Below are positions 8,783 through 17,399 of a stretch of DNA of 64,000 bases, piece after piece. Numbering within the stretch: the first letter of the stretch is position 1; each line of letters opens with the position of its first letter. The DNA is taken from IMG/VR virus record IMGVR_UViG_3300005337_000441, positions 1 to 64,000 of that record. The stretch is one strand, 5' to 3'. The notes beneath the pieces are model-generated. The model was not told the DNA's origin. It saw only the letters and a list, made by a program, of their open reading frames with translations, and ran no database searches. The DNA comes from a virus. A program made the position numbers and the translations under genes.

Positions 8783-11287
8783 ATGAAAATCTTATCCCTT
8801 GAACTCAAGGGGTATAAGCGTTTGAGTCTGAACAAGATCGAGTATCTGAAGTTCACCCCTCAGAGCAAGATCCAACTCATCCTTGGAACCAATGGCAGCG
8901 GCAAGTCTTCGCTGCTCAAGGAACTCACGCCCCTACCCGCCACGCCTGGTGAATACCACAAGGGTGGATTTAAGATCATCGAGATCTCTCACAGGAATAG
9001 CCACTACGTGTTGAAAAGCCTATTCAACACCAATGGCAACCGCTTTCACTTCATCAAGGACGGTGTCGACCTGATGGGTGACGGTGGTACTGCAACCGTG
9101 TACCGGGACCTCGTCAAGCAAGAGTTTGGTGTCACGGCCGACATCCACAAGCTCTTGATCGGTGCGATCAAATTCACCGAGATCGATGCGAGCAAGCGTC
9201 GTGGCTGGATGACGCAGTTCTCGGATGCGGACTACACGTACGCCTTCCGCTACTACCAGCGACTGAAGGATCAGCATCGCGACATCGTCGGCGCCGTCAA
9301 GCTCCAGCAAGCCCGTCTGGTTCAGGAGTCTGAAAAGCTCCTGAAGCCTGAAGAGGAAGCGCGCTACCGTGAAGACATCCGGGTCTTGAACGAGATTCTG
9401 CATGGCTTCCTGGAAGCGAAGACTCCGGGCACGATGATCAAGACGGAGATCCTGCGCAACATCGAACGTCTGGACGGTGTCATCGAGGAGATCACCAAGA
9501 CGTTGATCAAGTCCCGCGGCAACTTCATGCTGACTCGGGAATCGTTCAGCGATCAAGAAGAGATCACGTCGGCCTCCATCCAGATCCAGGCAGACATCCA
9601 GGCCACGCAACAGCTGATCGACAACCTGTGCGAGAAGATCGAGCAGCAGCACAAAGCACTTGCGGCCCTGAAGTCCACCAACGTGCAGTCGATCGCGGAC
9701 ATCGATCGCAACATCGACATCTATCAGATCGCTATCGCCGGTGAGCGCAACAAACTGCACTTTGACTTTGAGTTTGAGGACTCGCAGTCTGTGCTGGACA
9801 GTTTGAACTCGATCTACGAGAACCTCTCGGAAGTCTTGATTCAGATCGAACCCAATCCCGAGCGCACGTTCTCTCGTGAGAACTACATCGCCACTGTCGA
9901 GCGGGTGAAGCAGCAGCAACTCACGCTCGCCGAGATCGAACGCCAGCAGGCTCAAGGCGAAGCAAAAAAGAAAGAACTCGAACACCTCAGGACCCACGAC
10001 AAGACGGAATGTCCCAAGTGCAACCACGTCTGGTACAAGGGTTACGACGAAGTTTCGTACAACCGTCTCGTAAAAGAACTTGCCCATGCGTCTAAAACGC
10101 ACGAGAAGCTCTCAGGAGAGCATAAAGCAGACCAGGAACACCTAGAGAAGGCCAAGACCTATCAGGACCTCTATCGGGCTTATATCACGATCACTCGTGC
10201 GGTGCCCAGTCTCACGCCGTTCTGGGATCACATCGTCGAAGAGAACCTCATCTTCGAGAACCCTCGTGCGATTGTGACCAAGATGGAGTCGCTGCGCGCC
10301 GATCTCATGGTCGGTGTGAAGGTGGCAGAGTTCAAAGCCAAGTTCAAAGAGAACCTGGACTTGAAGATCTTGCTCTCTCGGGACCAGAACAACAGCTTGC
10401 TGAAGATTCAAGAAGAGTCGGACGCTGCGGACAAGGAACTCTACAACCTCACCCGCAGACTGCAGGACAAAAAGCAACGCCTGGCGGAGCTGAAGCAGCT
10501 TTCTGCTACGGCTGCGTTGGTGGCAAAGAAGGCTGCTGAGCTCGAAGAGCTGCTCAACGCCCGGGATCAATTCTCCGAGAAGCTCCACGAGGGTTTCAAG
10601 CGAGAAGCGCTCAACGAATGCATCATGCTCACGCAAGATGTGTTGGCCAATCGGGAACAAGCAATCTCCAAGATCAACATCCAAAAGGCGTTGGTCGAGA
10701 GCATCCAGACGCAGATCGCCGAACTCACCGAGAAGGGTGGTGTGCTGAAGCTTGCGGTGCAAGAGCTCTCTCCCACGGAAGGCTTGATCGCCAAGGGGTT
10801 GACTGGCTTCATCAACCACTTCGTCGCTCAGGTCAACAGCTTCATCAAGAAGGTGTGGCTGTACCCGATGGAGCTCATCCCCATCCAACCCGATGAGGAC
10901 GAGGACTTGGATCTGGACTACAAGTTCCAAGTCTGTGTCAATGACGACAAAGCCAACCCCATTCCGGACATTGCTGACACAAGTTCTGGGATGAAGGAGA
11001 TCATTGACTTGGCGTTCCGTATCGTGAGCATGCAGTACCTGAAGCTCAACGAGTCGCCCATTTACCTGGACGAGTTCGGCAAGGCTTTGGACAGCGCTCA
11101 CCGCGACAGCGTCCACTACGTCATCACCAACCTCTTGACGTCAGCGAACTTCAGCCAGATTTACATGATCTCTCACTACGAACATTCGTACGGGAGTCTG
11201 GCCAACACTGACATCATGGTCCTGTGTGAACAAAACATCCAGCTCGCTCCTGGATCAGTCTTCAATAAACATGTCGAAATGAAATAA
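8783..11287 (+). CDS. SbcC/Rad50/gp46-like recombination ATPase
   Basis: 834 residues with the full architecture of the SMC-like nuclease-partner ATPases. There is a Walker A motif GTNGSGKS at residues 35-42. Long charged coiled-coil segments are interrupted by a zinc-hook CPKC at 410-413. An ABC signature-like SSGMKE lies at 734-739 and a Walker B IYLDE at 760-764. In T4 the equivalent, gp46, works with the nuclease gp47 to resect DNA ends for recombination-dependent replication. No gp47/Mre11-like gene is visible in this window. The product is expected to act in the cytoplasm as a dimer joined through the zinc hook. The start follows CTAGGAAAA. The next gene begins 2 bases after its stop, indicating an operon. 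Confidence 0.88.
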   Translation: MKILSLELKGYKRLSLNKIEYLKFTPQSKIQLILGTNGSGKSSLLKELTPLPATPGEYHKGGFKIIEISHRNSHYVLKSLFNTNGNRFHFIKDGVDLMGDGGTATVYRDLVKQEFGVTADIHKLLIGAIKFTEIDASKRRGWMTQFSDADYTYAFRYYQRLKDQHRDIVGAVKLQQARLVQESEKLLKPEEEARYREDIRVLNEILHGFLEAKTPGTMIKTEILRNIERLDGVIEEITKTLIKSRGNFMLTRESFSDQEEITSASIQIQADIQATQQLIDNLCEKIEQQHKALAALKSTNVQSIADIDRNIDIYQIAIAGERNKLHFDFEFEDSQSVLDSLNSIYENLSEVLIQIEPNPERTFSRENYIATVERVKQQQLTLAEIERQQAQGEAKKKELEHLRTHDKTECPKCNHVWYKGYDEVSYNRLVKELAHASKTHEKLSGEHKADQEHLEKAKTYQDLYRAYITITRAVPSLTPFWDHIVEENLIFENPRAIVTKMESLRADLMVGVKVAEFKAKFKENLDLKILLSRDQNNSLLKIQEESDAADKELYNLTRRLQDKKQRLAELKQLSATAALVAKKAAELEELLNARDQFSEKLHEGFKREALNECIMLTQDVLANREQAISKINIQKALVESIQTQIAELTEKGGVLKLAVQELSPTEGLIAKGLTGFINHFVAQVNSFIKKVWLYPMELIPIQPDEDEDLDLDYKFQVCVNDDKANPIPDIADTSSGMKEIIDLAFRIVSMQYLKLNESPIYLDEFGKALDSAHRDSVHYVITNLLTSANFSQIYMISHYEHSYGSLANTDIMVLCEQNIQLAPGSVFNKHVEMK

Positions 11288-11289
11288 AC

Positions 11290-11772
11290 ATGACGCAAGA
11301 AACTCAACAGAAAGAACAGGAGGGTCGCTTCTATGACCCTAACCTGCTGGTGCAGTGGTTCAAGAACGGGGATCACCCCGAGGACAACTGCGAGGTCTAC
11401 GCCGACGGTCCCTTTAAGGGCATGAAGAAGGAAGGGCACGTTGTGCGCTACTTCCGTATGCCCGGCATCGGTGACCAAGCCTGTCCGAAGTGTTCCAAGG
11501 ACTACGACGACCACGGCTTCATCGAGCACGCTCGCAACGCGAATGACAGCGAAGCCGGTCCCAACTACCCTGGCATGGTCTGTCCCGGTGACTGGGTGCT
11601 CAAGACGGTCGTCACGCCGGGTGCTGAACGCTACGTCGTCAAGCGTCCCGATGAAGTCATGAACCTGGGACGTTCAAGCTACTACGCCGCTCCTTCGACG
11701 CCGCCGTCGCCGGAGTCCAAGGAAGAACCGGGCTTCATCAAGCGTATCATCCATCGCATCACCGGCCGATAA
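11290..11772 (+). CDS. Unknown protein, possible zinc-binding
   Basis: 160 residues, not recognised. It begins two bases after the gp46-like gene, so it is probably co-expressed with it. Visible features are a CPKC pair at about residues 62-65, a later single cysteine in VCPGDWVLK, and a conserved-looking core (NGDHPEDNC, FRMPGIGDQACPKC). The C-terminus is proline/serine-rich and then basic (KRIIHRITGR). The two cysteine clusters could bind zinc, but the spacing matches no family I can name. A bidirectional terminator follows the stop. Confidence 0.7.
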   Translation: MTQETQQKEQEGRFYDPNLLVQWFKNGDHPEDNCEVYADGPFKGMKKEGHVVRYFRMPGIGDQACPKCSKDYDDHGFIEHARNANDSEAGPNYPGMVCPGDWVLKTVVTPGAERYVVKRPDEVMNLGRSSYYAAPSTPPSPESKEEPGFIKRIIHRITGR

Positions 11773-11784
11773 GCCGACAGCATA

Positions 11785-11826
11785 CACCCCTGGGAGGCCC
11801 GAAGGCTCCCAGGGGTGATGTGCCGT
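11785..11826. terminator. Bidirectional hairpin with TATGCYGTC on both sides
   Basis: A 12-bp stem (11785-11796 with 11806-11817) between convergent genes. On the plus side it is followed by ATGTGCCGTCACG; read on the minus strand it is followed by TATGCTGTCGGC. The element after the hairpin is thus present in both directions. Confidence 0.88.
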
Positions 11827-12467
11827 CACGGCGGAGGAGCGTTGGCGAGGATGTAGGTCTGCAGACTATCGATGATCTGGTTGGCGCCTTCGAGATCTTG
11901 CAGGGTCTTCATGTAACGGGAGCGGTCGGTCGTGGCAGCGCCCGAAATCGCATCGCGTTCAGCCTGCTTGTTCTCGTGCTTGTCGCTCGGAACAAGCGTG
12001 ATCTTGGAGGTCTCCACGATGTTGACCACGCAGTCCACGCCCAGCGTGTCGCGGATCAGATTCTGCATGTCCGTGATGACGTTGGTGTAGTCACGGTTGG
12101 CAGGCATCGCAGGCAGCTGTACTGCAAACGCCATCGTGCGGTAAGGGATACCGTTGGTCGATGGGAAAGAGATGTTGTAGTGATCAGGGACGTACAGCCA
12201 CTGACCCGTCTCGGCTTGCAGCGAGAGGATGAAAGCGTCTCGGGCGACGTCTGCATCGTAGACGTCTTCCGGGATCTGGTTCTTAGCGTAGATGTCCGTC
12301 TTGACGTCTTCGTTGGCCGCGATGTAGTCGCTGATCCGACGCACCGCTTGACACGTATAGCGAACGTTCTTCGCCATCAGTGTTGCAAACGGTTCACGCA
12401 AGTCGAAGTATCCACTCATCCCGACAGTCGGGATGATGAAGTCCGGTGGAGTGGGTGAGGTCGCCAT
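11826..12467 (-). CDS. Unknown protein, probable virion component
   Basis: 213 residues, not recognised. It lies 3 bases downstream of the 445-residue gene on the same strand and must share its transcript. The N-terminus is proline-rich (TSPTPPDFIIPTVG) and the C-terminus ends NAPPP. There are no cysteine clusters, membrane segments or nucleotide-binding motifs. A central part (FAVQLPAMPANRDYTNVITD) has an alternating pattern that suggests a compact alpha/beta fold. Placement between tail or baseplate genes and lack of enzymatic motifs suggest a structural role, but this is weak inference. Confidence 0.6.
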   Translation of the reverse strand: MATSPTPPDFIIPTVGMSGYFDLREPFATLMAKNVRYTCQAVRRISDYIAANEDVKTDIYAKNQIPEDVYDADVARDAFILSLQAETGQWLYVPDHYNISFPSTNGIPYRTMAFAVQLPAMPANRDYTNVITDMQNLIRDTLGVDCVVNIVETSKITLVPSDKHENKQAERDAISGAATTDRSRYMKTLQDLEGANQIIDSLQTYILANAPPP

Positions 12468-12470
12468 GGA

Positions 12471-13808
12471 TTACGGAGTCGGTGTCGGGTAGATGCTCGT
12501 GTTCGAACGCGCAGCCACCAGGAAGTTGATGTTGTCGTACATGCCCGAGATGAAGAGCACACCACCGCGGTTTTGCTTGCGCATGTTCTGCGGAATGGCA
12601 CTGTAGGGCGTGGCCGTTTCCGCCACCAGCAGGAGCTGCTGCACGAAGAGCACCCATTCACGGGTGTGGATCGTCATGCGGTTGAAGTCCTGCGACGTGG
12701 AGGGCACCGGCAGGTAGTCCGGGAAGACCTGATCCAGACGCGCCGCTTCGGTCACGTTGGTGTCACCATTGACCGAGACCATCATGAGGGTCTTGTAGTC
12801 ATAGGGCCATACGAGCGTGTTCTGTTCGATGAACTGGTCCGTGTAGTAGTCGATGGCGTTCTTGGCGAAAGCCACGCACTCCACCGGATCCATCATGGAC
12901 TTGTAGAGGCTGGACTGCCACGTCTGGTTGGGAACAGCGAGCTTGTCCCAGCGCGGGAAGATCGTGAACTGCGTGCGCTTGAAGAGATCCGGCAGGATCA
13001 CTTCCCACTCGGCCTGGCTGTGGCTGCTGTGGCTGAGCACGTACTCGACGATCGCATCCTTGATGGCGTCGATGTTGTCGCCAGCTTGGCCGTAGATCAG
13101 CACGCCCCAGTTGGTGGGATAGGTCTGCGACTGGTTGAGATGGTTGTGGAACGCGTAGGTCTGCAGGCGCACCACCGTCTCGGGATTGGTCTCCAGTTTC
13201 GCAGCTTGGATCTTGTCCATGAACTGCGAGGTGGACGTCTGCTGCAGCTCCTGTACGACGTTGCCGAACGCGTTGAAGAAGTGGTCCAGGTTGTTCAGCG
13301 GCGTGACGACGTCGATCGCGTACTCGTCGTACTGGATGCGGAAGGACTGGTCAGCCAACCAGACCTTGACCTTGTTGTTCATCTCGGCCGGTGTGGCTTG
13401 GTCGATGTTTTCCCAGGAGATCCAGTCCGGCAGCGCGAGCGTGCCATTATCCACGAAATCTCCGAATTCGAGATTCTGGATTTTCTGGAAATACACATTC
13501 AAGATGGTATTCTTGAAATCCTGTGCATCGTAGGGTCGGATGTGAGTCGACGCGTAACTGTAGCACTCACGGATGATGCCCAGAATCTGTTTGACCTGAT
13601 CCTGTGAGATGACGACCGCGACGTTGGTGCTTTCCTCCACCGCGCGGAACGACGTGAAGCCGTAACCGGCCACGCTCGGATCGAGGTACTCACCCTTTTC
13701 TTTGCTGTAGGTCCGGGACCACTGCGACAACTCGCCCAGGATGGCCGTCTGGCCAGGGGTGTTGTTCACGTACTGGGTGATAGTGCCGAAGCCTTTGATG
13801 ATTTGCAT
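12471..13808 (-). CDS. Unknown protein, probable virion structural protein
   Basis: 445 residues, not recognised. The N-terminus (IIKGFGTITQYVNNTPGQTA) resembles the small beta-rich starts of tail or baseplate proteins, and the rest mixes helices and strands without enzyme motifs. The codons are rich in GCC, CTG and GAC, like those of the sheath and tube genes and unlike the small unknown genes, which suggests high expression. AAGG lies about 8 bases before the ATG. It is first in a two-gene minus-strand transcript ending at the hairpin at 11785-11817, and is divergent from the small membrane protein across 38 bases that must contain both start signals. Confidence 0.65.
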   Translation of the reverse strand: MQIIKGFGTITQYVNNTPGQTAILGELSQWSRTYSKEKGEYLDPSVAGYGFTSFRAVEESTNVAVVISQDQVKQILGIIRECYSYASTHIRPYDAQDFKNTILNVYFQKIQNLEFGDFVDNGTLALPDWISWENIDQATPAEMNNKVKVWLADQSFRIQYDEYAIDVVTPLNNLDHFFNAFGNVVQELQQTSTSQFMDKIQAAKLETNPETVVRLQTYAFHNHLNQSQTYPTNWGVLIYGQAGDNIDAIKDAIVEYVLSHSSHSQAEWEVILPDLFKRTQFTIFPRWDKLAVPNQTWQSSLYKSMMDPVECVAFAKNAIDYYTDQFIEQNTLVWPYDYKTLMMVSVNGDTNVTEAARLDQVFPDYLPVPSTSQDFNRMTIHTREWVLFVQQLLLVAETATPYSAIPQNMRKQNRGGVLFISGMYDNINFLVAARSNTSIYPTPTP

Positions 13809-13846
13809 GAGGGCTGCCTTAGCTGAAAAACGAATAGAGGAAGGAC

Positions 13847-14164
13847 ATGTTTCGCATTATCACGATGCTCGTCTACTTCTTCCGGGAATTGATTTTCGAA
13901 TCGAAGGAAGAGTACGACTTCAAGAGCCGTAAGTTCAACTCGAAAAAGGTATTGCTGTTCATTTTGGTTCTGTTGAGCTTCACCGCCAACATGTTCTTCG
14001 TGAACCGCATCTACCACCTGGCTGTCGACAATGCCAAGCTCCGCAAAGAATTGCGAGACGCTGGACACCTTGTCAGCCAGGGAAAAAACTCTCCCACAGT
14101 GTCATCTGATAGCGGGAAGACAGTACTAAATGCAGCGGCATCCGCACCACAGCGGGTCCCCTGA
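13847..14164 (+). CDS. Small membrane protein
   Basis: 105 residues with an N-terminal hydrophobic segment (about 4-14, MLVYFFRELIF), a basic stretch, and a clear transmembrane helix at about residues 34-52 (VLLFILVLLSFTANMFFV). This is followed by a short charged helix (DNAKLRKELRD) and a serine/glycine-rich tail. One membrane helix followed by a periplasmic-type coiled segment would fit an inner-membrane spanin or a holin accessory, but no lysis cassette is visible nearby, so function is left open. AGGAAGG is placed well before the ATG. It is divergent from the structural gene at 12471 and followed by a hairpin at 14183-14210. Confidence 0.65.
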   Translation: MFRIITMLVYFFRELIFESKEEYDFKSRKFNSKKVLLFILVLLSFTANMFFVNRIYHLAVDNAKLRKELRDAGHLVSQGKNSPTVSSDSGKTVLNAAASAPQRVP

Positions 14165-14182
14165 GAACAACAGTTGAGCGTG

Positions 14183-14210
14183 TGGGGCTTTGTGTGAAAA
14201 CTCAGCCCCA
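14183..14210 (+). terminator. Hairpin directly before a promoter-like core
   Basis: TGGGGCT at 14183-14189 pairs perfectly with AGCCCCA at 14204-14210 across a 14-base A-rich loop, and is followed immediately by TATACTCTAC. It could end the upstream transcript, but its contact with the TATACT core means it may also be part of the next gene's promoter. Confidence 0.5.
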
Positions 14211-14225
14211 TATACTCTACTGGAG
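14205..14225 (+). promoter_or_regulatory. Candidate phage promoter for RNase H gene
   Basis: GCCCCATATACTCTACTGGAG shares the ATATACT core with the elements at 46752 and 61002, but not their GGTCAC left arm. It lies 20-40 bases before the RNase H start. Confidence 0.45.
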
Positions 14226-14246
14226 AAACAGCGAAAGAGAGTTCAC

Positions 14247-15827
14247 ATGCAAGAAGAAATCGAAGTCGTCGAACCCTCCGAGACATCGGAGGGGCTTATG
14301 CCTTCAACTTTGGATGCTTCCGTACAAGACGTTGACATCAACCTTGGTCTCGTGGCTTACACAGACGGCAGCTGCTGGCCCACCAGCAATGGTTACATGG
14401 GCTGGGGTGTACACGGTTACACCTATCCGGTTGAAGAAGTCTCGACGCCGGTGATGGTCATGGACTATCACCACACCGACTGCGGTTACCGTAAGAAAAA
14501 CGAATTGGGCTGGAAGTTCGGCTCGCAGACACCGAAGTTCGTGGTACCCCAGGCCTACCTGGATTTCATGGGTTCGAGCCTCAAGCTCGGCACCAACAAC
14601 ATCGCCGAGATCCACGCCGTCACCAAGACGCTGCAATACGCACTGGACAACAAGGTCGTGCGCATCACGATCTTCGCTGACAGCGAGTACACCCGTCAAA
14701 GCCTCATGCAGTGGTGTCCGGGCTGGGAGCGCAACGGCTGGATCAAGCACGACGGCCGGGAAGTGGCCAACAAGGAAGATTGGAAGGTCGCCTACTCGCT
14801 GCTCAAGCAGTACAAGGAAAAGGGCGGCAAGATCCAGATGTTCCACATCAAGGCCCACACGGGCTTGGTGGGTAACGTCCAAGCGGACGCGCTGGCCGGC
14901 ATCGCTGCCAACTATTCCACGGCTGGCATCTTTCACGAAACCCTGCATACCACACCGGTCAAGGGCTACTGGAAGCTCGATGCAGACCGCAACCCGCTCC
15001 TGAATTTCAAGCGCGTTTACTTCAACAGCAACGAGAAGTACAACACGCCTGGCACCTACTTCCAGGCTGACACCGGTGCGGCCGATCACCTCATCGGCAA
15101 GCGCATCCCGGAAACGGGCCTGTCCATCTTGAAGCTCAATGAGCCGGTCAAGGTGATCGAGGACGTCAAGAGGCGCCAGTACGACGTCGCTCAAGAGGTC
15201 AACACCATCATCATGATGAAGTTGGACCGTGTCTACGACAAGGAGATCTACCCCTACCTTCAAGAGCACAGCCACCTGGCTCTGCGCCCGGGTAAGGGCA
15301 ACCTGAACCTCAACTGGTTCGACCGCAAGCCCGTGACGGTGGAGATTGGCACCACCGGACTCTCGATGCGCGCCATCGACTGCTTCAACATGCTCGAAGA
15401 GCTGCTGGGTAAGTTCCAGGCCAACATCAAGGGTGAAACTAAAAACACAGGAGAAGGCAATCCTGTGAACGTCCATGACATCACTTCGGAGTTCTACGAG
15501 TACAACGAAGTGCAAGTCCGCAAGGACCGCGTCATGAAGTGCACGTTGAAGCCCGAATTTGGGGTTGGCTTCGCGGACATGACTCTGTACATCGACGAGC
15601 CCCACGAGGACTCTACGGTGAAACTCAAGGTGCCACTCATCTTGGGTACAGACCTTCTGCCCCGCAACAACCTCAAGAAGATTGAGTCGCTCAATCCCAA
15701 GGTGTACCTAATCACATGGAGAGAGTCTTCTCAATCGGTCCGATACGCCACCGCTATCACGTGTGATGCGGGTATCGGGATCTGGTCCAATTTCTTTGCG
15801 GACCGGATCTTTTTCAGCAAACCTTAA
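14247..15827 (+). CDS. RNase HI-domain protein with long C-terminal extension
   Basis: 526 residues from the ATG at 14247, which follows GAAAGAGAG; a longer in-frame start at 14190 would overlap the promoter and hairpin. The N-terminal half is a type 1 RNase H fold with the catalytic set D40 (YTDGS), E121 (NNIAEIHAV), D145 (FADSEYT) and D214 (QADALAG), and the supporting histidine in HIKAHTG (200-205). It should remove RNA from RNA-DNA hybrids, such as primers, during phage replication. There is an insertion between D40 and E121 compared with cellular enzymes. The C-terminal part, about residues 230-526, has no match I recognise (FQADTGAADHL, LYIDEPHEDS) and roughly triples the usual RNase HI length. 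Confidence 0.82.
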   Translation: MQEEIEVVEPSETSEGLMPSTLDASVQDVDINLGLVAYTDGSCWPTSNGYMGWGVHGYTYPVEEVSTPVMVMDYHHTDCGYRKKNELGWKFGSQTPKFVVPQAYLDFMGSSLKLGTNNIAEIHAVTKTLQYALDNKVVRITIFADSEYTRQSLMQWCPGWERNGWIKHDGREVANKEDWKVAYSLLKQYKEKGGKIQMFHIKAHTGLVGNVQADALAGIAANYSTAGIFHETLHTTPVKGYWKLDADRNPLLNFKRVYFNSNEKYNTPGTYFQADTGAADHLIGKRIPETGLSILKLNEPVKVIEDVKRRQYDVAQEVNTIIMMKLDRVYDKEIYPYLQEHSHLALRPGKGNLNLNWFDRKPVTVEIGTTGLSMRAIDCFNMLEELLGKFQANIKGETKNTGEGNPVNVHDITSEFYEYNEVQVRKDRVMKCTLKPEFGVGFADMTLYIDEPHEDSTVKLKVPLILGTDLLPRNNLKKIESLNPKVYLITWRESSQSVRYATAITCDAGIGIWSNFFADRIFFSKP

Positions 15828-15839
15828 CCCCTTCTTCCA

Positions 15840-16304
15840 ATGGTCCCAAGCGCCACCACGAGATCGGGCTCCTTCATCGAGAGGCGTGTCCTCTCGAAGT
15901 TGCCCCGCCGCATCAAGCGGATGATCTACGTGTCGAGCATTTTTGGCCTCATCCATGACGCCAAGAATCCCGACATGGAACTCGTGCGCAAGTTGAATGA
16001 CCTCATTCACTTGTCTCGCAGCGAAAAAACCTGCGAATTGCCCATCCACGTCCGTAAAACGATTTGGAAGAACCTCGATGTTCGCAATGTGAACATCAGC
16101 AACGACAGAGCGATCCCTTTGAACACTGTGATCCAAAGTGATCTGTCCATCGAAAACTGCGACGCAATCGGCAAGATGCTGGCCGCCGCCGCACCGCAAT
16201 GGCTGAATTACGGATCCATCGCCACCATGGCAACAGATGTGATCGTGCTGATCAAGCAGCTGAAAAAGCTTCACGGGCAAACACGTGTCGCCGCTCCCGC
16301 ATAG
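15840..16304 (+). CDS. Unknown small protein
   Basis: 154 residues, not recognised. It begins 12 bases after the RNase H gene without an obvious ribosome-binding site, so it may depend on translational coupling. An alternative start is the ATG at 15921 after AAGCGG. The N-terminal region is basic (SKLPRRIKRM), the middle is mixed, and the C-terminal half is helical with hydrophobic runs (IGKMLAAAAP, IATMATDVIVLIKQLKKL). There are no enzyme motifs. Two hairpins follow before the convergent gene at 16420. Confidence 0.6.
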   Translation: MVPSATTRSGSFIERRVLSKLPRRIKRMIYVSSIFGLIHDAKNPDMELVRKLNDLIHLSRSEKTCELPIHVRKTIWKNLDVRNVNISNDRAIPLNTVIQSDLSIENCDAIGKMLAAAAPQWLNYGSIATMATDVIVLIKQLKKLHGQTRVAAPA

Positions 16305-16325
16305 GTTATTTCCGCCTTCAGGAAA

Positions 16326-16388
16326 TGTGTGTCCACTCGTGCGACACACAAGCTATCCCAGCGCCCTGCAAAGGGTCGCTGGGATAGC
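16326..16388. terminator. Two hairpins between convergent genes
   Basis: The first hairpin pairs TGTGTGTC (16326-16333) with GACACACA (16343-16350). The second has a 12-bp stem (16352-16363 with 16377-16388) and an inner CCCT-GCAA-AGGG tetraloop arm. On the plus side it is followed by ACCTATGCCGTTTCTTTTTC, which has both the TATGCCGT element and a T-rich tract. Confidence 0.88.
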
Positions 16389-16419
16389 ACCTATGCCGTT
16401 TCTTTTTCAACGGGTGGAT

Positions 16420-17280
16420 TTAGAGGATCTCGCTGAGCTGCTTGACCAGCTTGGCACTGGTGGCCACGGCTTGGTCAACCATGTTGCGGTACAGGGCGAC
16501 GAGTTCGACGTACTTGCCGAGCTCGAAAGCACCTTGGGAGATGTTCATCGCGGCGTTGCCGCTCACGTTGTCCACGCCTTCGGAAGTGGTTTGCTTGACC
16601 ACGATGGCCAGCAGATCGCACGACTTGTGCACCGCAGAGGCGAATTCCTTCAGGCTGTGGTCCCTGCGGTCGCGATCGAGCTTGTCGACCATGGCCACGA
16701 TCTGTTCGAGCTCGGCAAAGCGAGCAACGATTTGACCCAGGCGCTTCTTGGGGGTGACCTGCGTGCCGGGGAAGAACTCCTTCACTCGGGCGGTGATCTC
16801 TTCACGGCGCTTTTCAACACGGCGAAAAAGATCAGAATGGTCTTTAAGCGACGTCTTAGCGTCCTTGTTAGAGATGAAAGTCGAGAGAACACCGTTGTAC
16901 TCCCCGATGGTTTGGAGGGCCTCCCGGAACATTTCTTCGGACACGCTGTGCAGGAAGACGACGTAGTCGTGCAAGCTGCCTTCGAAGCCCTCAGGCACCG
17001 AGACGACGGTGGAGGTGTAGTTGAGATAGACCGCATGCGGCAGCTTCGTCTCCAGGCGACGGAAGTCCGAATGCATCTCGCGTACTTGGACGCTCAGATC
17101 GCTGGAACCCAGCAGGTCTTTGTAACCACCGACGAGATGCTCGACGAGGTTGGGGATGGTGTTGCGAAACAGGTCCGCAACGTTGGCTGTGAAGCCCGAT
17201 TCCAGTGCGAGGCGGCGCATCTGAGCATCGAGCGGGAGAGTGGTATTCTGATTGAGGACTGCCGCTGCGAGAGTGCGCAT
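16420..17280 (-). CDS. Unknown helical protein, probable virion component
   Basis: 286 residues, predicted to be almost all helix, with many charged heptad-like stretches (LFRRVEKRREEITARVKEFF, FAELEQIVAMVDKLDRDRRD). It begins MRTLAAAVLNQNT and has no signal peptide or catalytic motif. Helical bundle proteins like this are common among the internal and head proteins of large phages, but I cannot place it in a family. CTGGAG lies 9 bases before the ATG. It stands alone on the minus strand between two plus-strand clusters, divergent from the UvsX-like gene. Confidence 0.6.
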   Translation of the reverse strand: MRTLAAAVLNQNTTLPLDAQMRRLALESGFTANVADLFRNTIPNLVEHLVGGYKDLLGSSDLSVQVREMHSDFRRLETKLPHAVYLNYTSTVVSVPEGFEGSLHDYVVFLHSVSEEMFREALQTIGEYNGVLSTFISNKDAKTSLKDHSDLFRRVEKRREEITARVKEFFPGTQVTPKKRLGQIVARFAELEQIVAMVDKLDRDRRDHSLKEFASAVHKSCDLLAIVVKQTTSEGVDNVSGNAAMNISQGAFELGKYVELVALYRNMVDQAVATSAKLVKQLSEIL

Positions 17281-17323
17281 GGAGGGCTCCAGTTTTTAGG
17301 TGGGACGGATAAAAAAGCTTGTA

Positions 17324-17344
17324 CAGGGACCATACTATGAAAAC
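17324..17344. promoter_or_regulatory. Possible divergent promoter
   Basis: The gap between divergent genes contains GGGACCATACTATGAAAAC. CATACTATG is a near-perfect dyad, so either strand presents a CATAcTATG or CATAgTATG core like the TATACT core elsewhere. It could serve either or both genes. Confidence 0.35.
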
Positions 17345-17399
17345 AGTCCGAGCAGGCCTGTATTTTTTACGCTTCGCCGGATAAAACGGAGTTACCGAC

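Noticed and set aside
13847-14164. Inner-membrane spanin or holin identity
   Set aside because: Only one membrane helix is clear, and no endolysin or outer spanin is nearby.
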